From assembly GCA_027494115.1 (NCBI GenBank), contig JAOSJL010000001.1, forward strand, positions 1,761,926-1,825,925: DNA of 64,000 bases, read 5' to 3'. The DNA comes from Acidimicrobiia bacterium (GTDB taxonomy: Bacteria > Actinomycetota > Acidimicrobiia > IMCC26256 > JAOSJL01). A program made the translations under genes and the position numbers. The notes beneath the pieces are model-generated. The model ran no database searches. It had not been told where the DNA came from and saw only the letters and a program-made list of their open reading frames with translations. Shown here in pieces: positions 9,166 through 17,809 of this stretch (positions within the stretch are counted from its first letter, which is position 1; each line of letters starts with the position of its first letter).

Positions 9166-9224
9166 ACCTCACGGCCCCACCTCACGGCCCCACCTCACGG
9201 CCCCACCTCACGGCCCCACCTCAC
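9166..9224 (+). repeat. 13-bp tandem repeat, four copies plus a partial fifth
   Basis: The unit ACCTCACGGCCCC is repeated exactly at 9166-9178, 9179-9191, 9192-9204 and 9205-9217, followed by a partial copy. It lies between the divergent 8116-9122 gene and the FIST gene and is not translated in any gene I accept. Confidence 0.9.
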
Positions 9225-9418
9225 AGTTGCCACTCTCTGTGGTTGTCCAGTGACCCACCGCTTGACAGTGGTCATGTCAACGCTCAAGGTGACGCTCAAG
9301 GTGAAAGGCCAGGGGCCGATCGTAGAGACAGCACGGCGAAGCCGGCACGGCCTCGACCGGAATTCGATCGTGGCCTGTGCTCGAGGGGCATGTGCCCAAC
9401 GACGGGCGAGGGGGCGGA

Positions 9419-10582
9419 GTGCGGGCGGAGGCGACGACATGGTTTCCCGGTCAGGGCTGGACCGCGCCCGGATTGCCGGATCTGGATTCGGAGAGCTCGC
9501 TCGTCGTCGCCTTCGGCGATGCCCGCCTCCGGGATTTCCGCGAACCCCTCGACGAGCTGCGGGACGCCTATCCGCGCTCCGCGGTGCTCGGATGCTCCAC
9601 CGCCGGCCAGATCGCCGGTGACACTCTCAGCGACGGAACCGTGAGCGTGGCGGTCGCGCGCTTCGACGACGTTGGTGTGCGGGTCGCCACGGCTCCGGTC
9701 GAGGACTCGAACGCCTCGGCCGTGGCGGGACGGAGGCTCGCAGTCGCGCTGGAAGATTCGGATCTGCGTCACGTGTTGGTGCTCTCCGACGGCGTCGTCG
9801 TGAACGGCAGCGAGCTGGTTCGCGGAATGACTGAACACCTGCCCGAAGGTGTCGCCGTGACGGGTGGCCTGGCGGGCGACGGAGACCGCTTCTCGCGGAC
9901 GTGGGTGCTCTCCGACGACGGGCCGCGCGGACAGCAGGTCCGAGCCGTGGGCCTCTACGGAGACGCGTTGCGCGTCGGCTACGGATCACTCGGTGGATGG
10001 GACATCTTCGGGCCGGAACGCCTGATCACACGTTCCGACGGCAACATGCTGTACGAGATCGACGGCAAGCCGGCCTTGAGTCTGTACAAGGACTACCTCG
10101 GCGATCGCGCGGAAGGGCTCCCCGCGACGGCCCTGCTGTTCCCGCTGGCGATACGGCCGGCTCGTGGCGGTGACCAGGTCGTTCGAACGGTTCTGGGCGT
10201 CGACGAGGAGCACGATGCGATGCGATTCGCGGGCGACGTTCCCGAGGGCTGGACCGCACAGCTCATGCGCGCGAACTTCGACCGACTGGTGGACGGCGCC
10301 AGTCACGCTGCCGCGAACGCGGCCACGATGAGCGATGGCGCCGTCGACCTCACGGGCAGCGACATCGTCGGCGACACTCTGGCGATCGCCATCAGCTGCG
10401 TCGGTCGTCGACTCGTGCTCGGCGAGCGCACCGAGGAGGAACTCGAGGCGACGCTCGAGATGCTGCCCGACGGAGTCACTCTCGCGGGGTTCTACTCGTA
10501 CGGGGAGATCGCTCCGCACGCCGCGGGGACCTGCGATCTCCACAATCAGACGATGACGATCACGACGATCGGCGAAGTATGA
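9419..10582 (+). CDS. FIST domain sensory protein
   Basis: A protein of about 387 residues that spans a FIST_N domain (from MRAEATTWF, with SSLVVAFGD and SAVLGCSTAGQI) and a FIST_C domain (VGYGSLGGWDIFGPE, then KDYLGDRAEGLPA and a C-terminal TLAGFYSYGEIAP). FIST proteins are intracellular sensory-input modules thought to bind small ligands such as amino acids. I chose GTG 9419 because it starts directly at the family's N terminus and follows a G-rich stretch; an in-frame ATG at 9377 is the alternative. Its stop overlaps the start of the GGDEF/EAL gene (ATGATG), so the two products are very likely made and act together. No membrane segment is seen. Confidence 0.88.
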   Translation: MRAEATTWFPGQGWTAPGLPDLDSESSLVVAFGDARLRDFREPLDELRDAYPRSAVLGCSTAGQIAGDTLSDGTVSVAVARFDDVGVRVATAPVEDSNASAVAGRRLAVALEDSDLRHVLVLSDGVVVNGSELVRGMTEHLPEGVAVTGGLAGDGDRFSRTWVLSDDGPRGQQVRAVGLYGDALRVGYGSLGGWDIFGPERLITRSDGNMLYEIDGKPALSLYKDYLGDRAEGLPATALLFPLAIRPARGGDQVVRTVLGVDEEHDAMRFAGDVPEGWTAQLMRANFDRLVDGASHAAANAATMSDGAVDLTGSDIVGDTLAIAISCVGRRLVLGERTEEELEATLEMLPDGVTLAGFYSYGEIAPHAAGTCDLHNQTMTITTIGEV

Positions 10583-12981
10583 TGGCCGGTTCCGAACACG
10601 CCTTCCACGAACTCCTGGCACGGCAGTTGAAACGCCTGGATCTCCGGTCGAACAGTGTGCCGCCACCCGACCGGTGGGCCCGTTTCCTGCAACGCGTGAA
10701 TGCCGCGTACAACGACGCCGACGAGGGCCGGTACCTGGTCGAGCGCGCCATGGAGATCTCGGGTGACGAAATGGCTGAACTCTACGAGCGTCTCCGTCGG
10801 ACCTCCGAGAGCCAACTCAAGGCTGAGCGGGACCGCCTCCAGACGGTCACCTCTCATTCGCCCGTAGGGATCCTCGAACTGGACGACAGAGGTGGCGTCA
10901 TCTACGCGAACCCGAGGGCTGTCGAGATCGCACAGCGGCCGCTCCTCGAATCCGGGAGGTCACTCCTGAGTTGGGTGTACAAGCCTGATCGCCGCCTGTT
11001 GTTCCGCGCCGTGCGCGACGCACACGCCCGCGGAGGCGACTTCGACCTCACCATCCGCTTTCACGGCGGCGGCGGCGAGATTCGCTGGTTGCGCGTCCAC
11101 GGACGGCCTCTCGCGGTCGACGGTGAGACGGCCACGGGTGGTCGGGAATCGGGAACCGGGGAGTCCAGCAATCGCCTGTTCATCTCGGCCACCGACGTCA
11201 CCCGCGAGGTCGACGCGTGGGCCGTGGGGGAGCGGTTCAACGCGCTGTTCGAAGCCACGACCGATGTCGTGGCCATGTTCCAACCCGACCAGTCCCTGTT
11301 CCACCTCAATCAGGTGGGGGCGGAACTGCTCGGGATTCCCCACGGAAGCGACCCCTCGGACCACCGTTTCGCGGACTTCCTCGACGACCGAAGCCGGGAG
11401 GTCCTCTCCGACAGGGCGATGCCCGCTGTTCGCCACGGCGGGACCTGGACGGGCGAGATCACGATCGTCGACCCCTCGGGCGGTCGTCATGTGATGTCGC
11501 TGGTCATCGTCGGTCACGAAGGTCCCGAAGGCTCCGTGGATCATTACTCGGCCATCGCGCGCGACATCACCGAGATCAAGGTCGCTGAGCGGGCATTGGT
11601 CGAACAGGCGACGCACGACGCGTTGACGGGACTGCCGAACCGTGTGCTGTTGCTCGATCGACTCCGCCAGGCGCTGGTCGGCGCCCGGCGTCGTGCGATG
11701 AGATTGGCCGTTCTCTACGTCGATCTGGACCGTTTCAAGGTCGTGAACGACTCGCAGGGTCACGTGGCGGGCGACAAGCTCCTGGTGCAGGCCGCCCGGC
11801 GGCTCCGGGCCACCGTTCGGTCCGGCGACACGGTCGCCAGAATCGGGGGTGACGAGTTCGTCGTTCTGTGCGAGGACATCGACGATGAGCACCACGTCCC
11901 CGCGACAGCACGCAGAATCATCGAGGAGTTTCGTCGTCCGTTCGAAGTGGCGGACGAACACGCCTTCGTCACGGTGAGCGTGGGGGTGGCGATGAGTCAC
12001 TCAGAGGTCGAAACCGCCGAGTCGCTCCTGCGTGACGCGGACGTCGCGATGTACCGGGCCAAGGATGCCGGACGGTCGCGATTCGAGGTCTTCGACGAGG
12101 ACATGCGGGCCTGGGTGACGGAGCGGTATTCCATGGAAGCAGCGCTCCGGCAGGCCATCGAGAACGATGAGCTCATGGTCGCCTACCAGCCGGCTCAGGA
12201 CCTCGTCACCGGCTCATGGACTCTCGTCGAAGCGCTCGCTCGTTGGGACCGTCCCGGGGTCGGACCCGTATCGCCGAGCCGATTCATTCCGTTGGCGGAG
12301 GAGACGGGCCTCATCGGAGCGCTCGGAGAGTCCGTTCTCAGAAAGGCATGCGAGCAGGTGGCTCGCTGGAACTGGGCGCTGCGCGGCTCGGAGCCCTTGT
12401 CGATCGCCGTCAATGTCTCGGGGAGGCAACTGACCCAGCCCGGGCTCTTCGAGACCGTGGGTGAGGTGTGCCGGTCCAAGAACGTGGACCCGTCGTGGTT
12501 GATCCTCGAGATCACCGAGTCGGTGCTCATCGAGGACCCCGAACTGGCTCGCCGTCGACTCCAGGAGCTGTCGGACATGGGAGTGCGCATCGCGATCGAC
12601 GACTTCGGAACCGGGTATTCGGGCCTGTCGTACCTCCAGCAGTTCCCGTTCGACATCATCAAGATCGACCGCCGTTTCGTCGATGGTCTCGGGTCGGGTG
12701 ACGACGGGGACTTGACGGACCGCGCCATCGTCGAATCGGTGATCTCCCTGGCACATCAGCTCGGATACGAGGTCGTCGCCGAGGGCATCGAGACCGAGGA
12801 GCAGCGACAGGTCCTGACCAACCTCGGTTGTGACACTGCCCAGGGCTTCCACATGGCGCTCCCCGCCCCGGCGTCAGAGGTGGAAGAACTCCTGCTCGCC
12901 GACGCTCCCGTGCGCCCCGGCACCCTCGGATTTCCGGGCGCGACCGAACCCGGTGCCGCGGAGGGTTCGACAGGTTCGTAG
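10579..12981 (+). CDS. PAS-PAS-GGDEF-EAL cyclic-di-GMP signalling protein
   Basis: An 800-residue soluble protein. Two PAS-like domains (about 90-215 and 215-335; NPRAVEI and ATTDVVAMF regions) precede a GGDEF domain and an EAL domain. The active-site GGDEF is intact at residues 423-427, with a product-inhibition I-site RSGD five residues upstream. The EAL motif is at 551-553 and the downstream phosphodiesterase motifs NVSGRQL, EITESVL, DDFGTGYSGLSYL and EGIETEEQ are present. So both c-di-GMP synthesis and hydrolysis look possible. No transmembrane segments are present. It overlaps the FIST gene, which may feed it a ligand signal. Confidence 0.93.
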   Translation: MMAGSEHAFHELLARQLKRLDLRSNSVPPPDRWARFLQRVNAAYNDADEGRYLVERAMEISGDEMAELYERLRRTSESQLKAERDRLQTVTSHSPVGILELDDRGGVIYANPRAVEIAQRPLLESGRSLLSWVYKPDRRLLFRAVRDAHARGGDFDLTIRFHGGGGEIRWLRVHGRPLAVDGETATGGRESGTGESSNRLFISATDVTREVDAWAVGERFNALFEATTDVVAMFQPDQSLFHLNQVGAELLGIPHGSDPSDHRFADFLDDRSREVLSDRAMPAVRHGGTWTGEITIVDPSGGRHVMSLVIVGHEGPEGSVDHYSAIARDITEIKVAERALVEQATHDALTGLPNRVLLLDRLRQALVGARRRAMRLAVLYVDLDRFKVVNDSQGHVAGDKLLVQAARRLRATVRSGDTVARIGGDEFVVLCEDIDDEHHVPATARRIIEEFRRPFEVADEHAFVTVSVGVAMSHSEVETAESLLRDADVAMYRAKDAGRSRFEVFDEDMRAWVTERYSMEAALRQAIENDELMVAYQPAQDLVTGSWTLVEALARWDRPGVGPVSPSRFIPLAEETGLIGALGESVLRKACEQVARWNWALRGSEPLSIAVNVSGRQLTQPGLFETVGEVCRSKNVDPSWLILEITESVLIEDPELARRRLQELSDMGVRIAIDDFGTGYSGLSYLQQFPFDIIKIDRRFVDGLGSGDDGDLTDRAIVESVISLAHQLGYEVVAEGIETEEQRQVLTNLGCDTAQGFHMALPAPASEVEELLLADAPVRPGTLGFPGATEPGAAEGSTGS

Positions 12982-12994
12982 CGCAAGCGGTTGC

Positions 12995-13000
12995 TAGCGT
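12995..13000 (+). promoter_or_regulatory. Candidate leaderless promoter -10 TAGCGT
   Basis: TAGCGT ends 9 bases before the ATG at 13010 with no ribosome-binding site between. It would drive the carbonic anhydrase and the three closely spaced genes behind it. Confidence 0.5.
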
Positions 13001-13009
13001 CAGATCGGA

Positions 13010-13555
13010 ATGGACGAACCGACACCGCACGACCCGATCGTCGACGAGCTCTTGGCGCACAACGCCGAGTTCGCAGCCGCCTTCGGCGGGGGTGACCTGC
13101 CGGTGGCACCCGCGCGCCATCTGGCCGTCGTCGCCTGCATGGACTCCCGGATGGACATCTTCAAGATCCTCGGTCTCGACAACGGCGAGGCCCACATCAT
13201 CCGCAACGCCGGTGGCGTCGTGACCGATGACGTCATCCGCTCCCTGTGCCTGTCACAACGACTGCTCGGGACGCGCGAGATCCTGTTGCTCCATCACACC
13301 GACTGTGGGCTCCAGAAGGTCACCGACGACGCTTTCAAAGCCGAGCTGGCCGCCGAGCTCGGCGTCACGCCCCGCTGGGCACTCGAGTCGTTCACCGATC
13401 CGTACGCAAACGTCCGCCAGTCGATCCAACGACTGCTGCTCTCGACGTTCGTCCCCCACAAGGACCACATCCGGGGATTCGTCTACGAGGTGGCCACCGG
13501 CGAGCTGCACGAGGTCAGCTCCGACGGCCCACCCCCTGACGTCGCCGCTTCCTGA
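13010..13555 (+). CDS. Beta-carbonic anhydrase
   Basis: A 181-residue beta-class carbonic anhydrase, close in layout to the short actinobacterial type. The zinc ligands are visible: Cys43 in VACMDSRMD (with Asp45 and Arg47 of the catalytic dyad), His96 and Cys99 in LHHTDCG. The conserved RNAGG motif follows at about residue 65. It interconverts CO2 and bicarbonate in the cytoplasm. The ATG is preceded by a leaderless-type promoter. The next gene starts 7 bases after the stop, and the two after that overlap, so this enzyme appears to head a transport operon. Confidence 0.93.
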   Translation: MDEPTPHDPIVDELLAHNAEFAAAFGGGDLPVAPARHLAVVACMDSRMDIFKILGLDNGEAHIIRNAGGVVTDDVIRSLCLSQRLLGTREILLLHHTDCGLQKVTDDAFKAELAAELGVTPRWALESFTDPYANVRQSIQRLLLSTFVPHKDHIRGFVYEVATGELHEVSSDGPPPDVAAS

Positions 13556-13562
13556 GTCGAGG

Positions 13563-15014
13563 ATGACGCTCGACGTCCGTCGCATGTGGCTTCTCGCAGG
13601 CCTGGTCGCTCTGGGCGTCTTCCTCGTCTACGCAGCGATCCAGCGCGGCGAGATCGCCTCCTACGACGGACAGATCACCGCCGGCGTCGGTCGGAACGTC
13701 TGGGAGCACGGATCGTTCACGCGCCTCGACGACGTCCCCGGCGGCGGCACCTTTTCACGCTACGACCTCGGCACTACCCTGATTTCCGTTCCCTTGTGGG
13801 GTATCCAGCTCGCCGTCGGACCGACGAATTCGGACTGGGTGACACTCGGGAACCCGTTGCTCCTTGCGCTCTGCGCCGGCGTCCTCGTGCTCATCGGTCT
13901 CGAGCTTCGTTGGAGTCCGACCGTCGCGGTCGCCACCGCTCTAGCGTTCGCGTTTCTCACGACCGCCCCGTGGCACAGCACCGAGGCGTTCGCCGAACCG
14001 GGCGTCGCTCTCGGCACACTGATCGTGGTCCTGGGTCTTCTGCGCTGGAGGGCAGAGCACCTGGCCGGCCCGTGGCTCGTCGGCGGCGGGATCGCCGTCG
14101 CGGTGCTGTTCCGGATGGACTCGCTCTTGCTCGTCGGAGCCGCGTTGGCGCTCGTGCCTATGTTCGTCGGGCGACGGCGACTCCGCGACGAGTGGGTCCG
14201 GTGGGTTCCCGCGCTCGCCGTGCCACTGACGGTCGCGGTCGCTCAGTTGGCCTGGTACAACCACTATCGGACCGGATCGTTCCTCCACGGTCCCCACACG
14301 GCCGATCCCGGCTTCACGACGCCGATCCTCGAAGGTCTCCACCTGATCGTCGTCAGCCCCGGGAAGGGGCTCATCTGGTTCGCACCGATCGTGCTTCTGG
14401 CGGTTCCCGGTGCCGTGATCCTCTGGCGCACCGACCGTCCGGTTGCCGCGGGGGTCCTCGGCCTCGTGGCGCTGCGGCTCGTCTTCTACGCGGCGTGGTG
14501 GGCACCTGACGGCCGGGCCGCGTGGGGGCCGCGGTTCCTCCTCCCGGCGTGCGCTCTGCTCGTGATTTCGGTGGGCGCACTCTGGGACGCGCTGCCCCAG
14601 ATGCGGGTGGGACCGAAAGCTACGACGCTGGCCGCAACAGTGGTATTGGCCGTAGCGGGCATCGCGGTGACCACCCTCTCCGTGTGGGTCCCGTACTCGC
14701 AGGTGTGGGCTGAGTTGCACGACCCCGAGGGAGTTCCACCCGATCGATACTCGACTGTCGTCGAAGATCGTATCGACGACTGGCGGTACACGATCAGCGG
14801 GAGCCACATCGTGCGCAACGCCGAACTCCTCGACGAAGCCGACCCTTTTCCGCTCCGACACTGGCAGGGTGGCCCGTCGGTCGATGGCGTCGAATTGCTC
14901 GTTGGCGGGATCGCGCTCGTCGCTGGTGCGGTATTCCTTGCTCGGCGGCTCTCGTGGGAGCGGCCGAACGGAGACCGGCACACAGCAGAAACCCGCGATA
15001 GACGTGTGGCGTGA
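13563..15014 (+). CDS. Polytopic membrane protein, possible GT-C-type glycosyltransferase
   Basis: A 483-residue protein with about ten hydrophobic segments. The N terminus MTLDVRRMWLLAGLVALG is a membrane helix, followed by an outside loop with ASYDGQITAGVGRNVWEHGSF and YDLGTT, which is laid out like the first loop of GT-C/ArnT-like glycosyltransferases where an acidic residue is catalytic. I do not recognise a specific family and this assignment is tentative. The frame is open upstream inside the carbonic anhydrase gene, but the ATG 7 bases after that gene's stop is the natural start. It overlaps the ATPase start at 15011. Confidence 0.7.
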   Translation: MTLDVRRMWLLAGLVALGVFLVYAAIQRGEIASYDGQITAGVGRNVWEHGSFTRLDDVPGGGTFSRYDLGTTLISVPLWGIQLAVGPTNSDWVTLGNPLLLALCAGVLVLIGLELRWSPTVAVATALAFAFLTTAPWHSTEAFAEPGVALGTLIVVLGLLRWRAEHLAGPWLVGGGIAVAVLFRMDSLLLVGAALALVPMFVGRRRLRDEWVRWVPALAVPLTVAVAQLAWYNHYRTGSFLHGPHTADPGFTTPILEGLHLIVVSPGKGLIWFAPIVLLAVPGAVILWRTDRPVAAGVLGLVALRLVFYAAWWAPDGRAAWGPRFLLPACALLVISVGALWDALPQMRVGPKATTLAATVVLAVAGIAVTTLSVWVPYSQVWAELHDPEGVPPDRYSTVVEDRIDDWRYTISGSHIVRNAELLDEADPFPLRHWQGGPSVDGVELLVGGIALVAGAVFLARRLSWERPNGDRHTAETRDRRVA

Positions 15015-17809
15015 CAATGCACAACGGCCGAGACGGGAACCACCACGAGCTTCCCGCGCACGAGGTGCTCGTTCTCCTGGAGACTGACGCGGACCGAGGA
15101 CTGAGCGCGCGGGAGGCCACGGGCCGGTTGCACCGTTTCGGGCCCAACGTCCTGCCCCGGGTCCATCGCCGCGGGCCACTCGTGCGGTTCCTGCTCCAGT
15201 TCCACAACCCCCTCATCTACATCCTTCTCGTCGCGGCTGTGGTCACGCTGGGTCTGGGGGAGACCGTGGACGCCGCCGTCATCTTCGGCGTCGTGCTCAT
15301 CAACGCGGTGATCGGCTACATCCAGGAGTCACGCGCCGAGTCGGCGCTGGACGCACTGGTCGCGATGGTGCGGACCACCGCGACCGTTCTTCGCGACGGC
15401 ACGTCGATCCAGATCTCCTCGGACGAGGTCGTTCCGGGTGATCTGGTGGTCCTCGAGGCGGGCGACAAGGTGCCGGCGGATCTCCGCCTCGTCGAGGTCC
15501 GGGATCTCGAGATCGACGAATCGGCGCTGACCGGTGAGTCGGTGGCGGCGCGCAAGGAGCAGATCGTCCTTCCCACTGACACGGTGCTGGGCGACCGCGC
15601 CAACATGGCCTACTCCAGCACGCTCGTGACCCGGGGCCGTGGGGTCGGTGTCACCGTCGCCACCGGCGCCGAGACCGAGATCGGCACGATCCACCGCCTC
15701 GTGGGGACCGCGACCGACGTCGACACGCCGCTCACCCGCAAGATCGCGCAGTTCAGCAAGGTCCTCACGGTCGCGATCCTCGCCCTTGCGGCCTTCACTT
15801 TCGCGATCGGCCTCGCCCGCGGTGAGCCGGCGGGGGAGATGCTCACGGCAGCGGTCGCCCTGGCCGTGGGCGCGATCCCGGAAGGGCTCCCACCCGTCGT
15901 GACGATCACGCTCGCCATCGGGGTGAGTCGGATGGCCCGGCGGCACGCGATCGTCCGCAAGCTGCCGGCCGTCGAGACCCTCGGCAGCACAACGGTGATC
16001 TGCACCGACAAGACGGGCACTCTCACTCGCAACGAGATGACCGTCCAGGTCGTCTGGGCCGGAGGTCACAGTTTCGAGGTCACCGGGGCCGGCGCCCTCG
16101 CCGTCGATGCCGCCGACGATGGCACCGACGATGGCACCGACGATGGCACCGACGATGCGATCGTGCGCGACGGGGAGCGCGTCGACGTGGGCGGGCTCCC
16201 GGCAGTTCGCGAGTGCCTGATTGCCGGGGTCGCCTGCAACGACGCCCGGATCCACGAGCGCGACGGGCAGATCGAGGTCGTGGGGGACCCGACGGAGGCG
16301 GCGCTCCTGGTCGCAGCGTCCAAGGTGGGTCTCGATCCCGGGGCCGTGACCGCGCCGATCCCGCGGCTCGACAGCCTCCCGTTCGAATCCGTGACGAAGT
16401 ACATGGCGACTCGCCACGCGCCGCACGAGGCAGAGCCGCATGTCGTGTACCTCAAGGGGGCGACTGAGATCATCGTCGGACTCAGCGATGCGCAGAGCAC
16501 GCTGTCCGGCGACGACGTGGCGCTGGACGCGGAGGCAATCCTCGCGGAGGCCGCCGCACTGGCCGGGCGGGCACTCAGAGTTCTGGCGTTCGCCCGAGCC
16601 GAGATCCCGGCCGACGCCACCGGTCTCGACCACGAGACGCTCCAGAAGACCCGGGTCGTGTTCCTCGGTCTCCAGGCGATGGCCGATCCTCCCCGTCCCG
16701 AGGCGATCGATGCTGTCGCCGCCTGCCGAGCGGCCGGCATCGAGGTGAAGATGATCACGGGTGATCATGCCGCCACCGCGCGTGCGATCGCCGACGAGTT
16801 CGGTCTGGCGGCGGGCTCGGCGCCCGGTTCTCCCTCCGGCTCGGCCTCCGACCAGGTCATGGAGGGAATCGATCTCGCGGCGTGTCCCGACGAGGACCTC
16901 CCCGAAGCAGCCGAGGCGACCAGCGTCTTCGCCCGCGTCTCCCCGGAGCAGAAGCTCAGGCTCGTGCGAGCCCTCCAGAGCCGTCACCACGTCGTGGCGA
17001 TGACCGGCGACGGAGTCAACGACGCACCGGCCCTGCGTCAGGCGGACATCGGAATCGCCATGGGCCGCAGCGGGACCGAGGTCGCCAAAGAGGCGAGCGA
17101 CATGGTCCTCACTGACGACAACTTCGCCACGATCGAGGCCGCCGTCGAGGAGGGACGCGGCGTCTTCGACAACCTGACCAAGTTCATCGTCTGGGCGTTG
17201 CCGACCAGCATGGGCGAGGGACTCGTGATCCTCGCGGCCATCGTCGCCGGTACGACTCTGCCGATCCTGCCCGTCCAGGTGCTCTGGGTGAACATGACGA
17301 CGGCGGTGGCGCTCGGTCTCGCACTCGCTTTCGAGCCGCGCGAGAGCGACGTCATGCTCCGTCCTCCTCGGGATCCCTCCACGCCGTTGCTCACGCGGCC
17401 GTTGATCGGTCGTATCGGGTTGGTCTCGCTCCTCATGGTCATCGGCGCTTTCGGCCTCTTCCACTGGGAGCTCACCAGCGGTGCATCCGACGCCGCGGCG
17501 CGGACGGTGGCCGTCAACGTCTTCGTGATGATCGAGCTCACCTACCTGTTCAACAGTCGGTCGCTCGAACGCTCGATGTTCAGCGTCGGTCTGTTCAGAA
17601 ACCATTGGGTGATCGGCGGCTCGATCACGATGATCGCTCTCCAGATCCTGCTCACCTATGCGCCGGTGATGCAGAGCCTCTTTCACACGGCGTCGATCGA
17701 CGCCGCGGCATGGTTCCGCATTGTCACCGTCGCCGTCGGAGCCTCTGTGGTCGTGGGAGTCGAGAAGTGGATTCGGCGGCGGCGGGCCGCCGTTGAGGAT
17801 CGTCTGTGA
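15011..17809 (+). CDS. P2-type cation-transporting ATPase (calcium-pump-like)
   Basis: A 932-residue P-type ATPase. It has an N-terminal cation-ATPase domain, the TGES actuator loop (ALTGESVAARK), the P2-type membrane motif AIPEGLPPVVT, the phosphorylation site CTDKTGTLTRNEM (Asp333), and the hinge motif TGDGVNDAPALRQADIGIAMG. The PEGLP motif and overall order fit Ca2+/Mn2+ (SERCA/PMR1-like) pumps; the ion is inferred. An unusual Asp-rich insertion, DDGT three times over (residues 369-380), lies just after the phosphorylation domain. The GTG start overlaps the previous stop; ATG 15017 is an alternative. The end overlaps the next start (GTGA), a cation exchanger. Confidence 0.93.
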   Translation: MTMHNGRDGNHHELPAHEVLVLLETDADRGLSAREATGRLHRFGPNVLPRVHRRGPLVRFLLQFHNPLIYILLVAAVVTLGLGETVDAAVIFGVVLINAVIGYIQESRAESALDALVAMVRTTATVLRDGTSIQISSDEVVPGDLVVLEAGDKVPADLRLVEVRDLEIDESALTGESVAARKEQIVLPTDTVLGDRANMAYSSTLVTRGRGVGVTVATGAETEIGTIHRLVGTATDVDTPLTRKIAQFSKVLTVAILALAAFTFAIGLARGEPAGEMLTAAVALAVGAIPEGLPPVVTITLAIGVSRMARRHAIVRKLPAVETLGSTTVICTDKTGTLTRNEMTVQVVWAGGHSFEVTGAGALAVDAADDGTDDGTDDGTDDAIVRDGERVDVGGLPAVRECLIAGVACNDARIHERDGQIEVVGDPTEAALLVAASKVGLDPGAVTAPIPRLDSLPFESVTKYMATRHAPHEAEPHVVYLKGATEIIVGLSDAQSTLSGDDVALDAEAILAEAAALAGRALRVLAFARAEIPADATGLDHETLQKTRVVFLGLQAMADPPRPEAIDAVAACRAAGIEVKMITGDHAATARAIADEFGLAAGSAPGSPSGSASDQVMEGIDLAACPDEDLPEAAEATSVFARVSPEQKLRLVRALQSRHHVVAMTGDGVNDAPALRQADIGIAMGRSGTEVAKEASDMVLTDDNFATIEAAVEEGRGVFDNLTKFIVWALPTSMGEGLVILAAIVAGTTLPILPVQVLWVNMTTAVALGLALAFEPRESDVMLRPPRDPSTPLLTRPLIGRIGLVSLLMVIGAFGLFHWELTSGASDAAARTVAVNVFVMIELTYLFNSRSLERSMFSVGLFRNHWVIGGSITMIALQILLTYAPVMQSLFHTASIDAAAWFRIVTVAVGASVVVGVEKWIRRRRAAVEDRL
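16115..16156 (+). repeat. 12-bp in-frame tandem repeat inside the ATPase gene
   Basis: GACGATGGCACC is repeated three times (16115-16150) followed by half a unit. It is in frame and encodes Asp-Asp-Gly-Thr repeats in the nucleotide-binding region of the P-type ATPase. Confidence 0.9.

Noticed and set aside
15329..17686. 785-codon minus-strand frame opposite the P-type ATPase
   Set aside because: All ATPase motifs are on the plus strand; the antisense product has no recognisable domain and is a codon-bias shadow.
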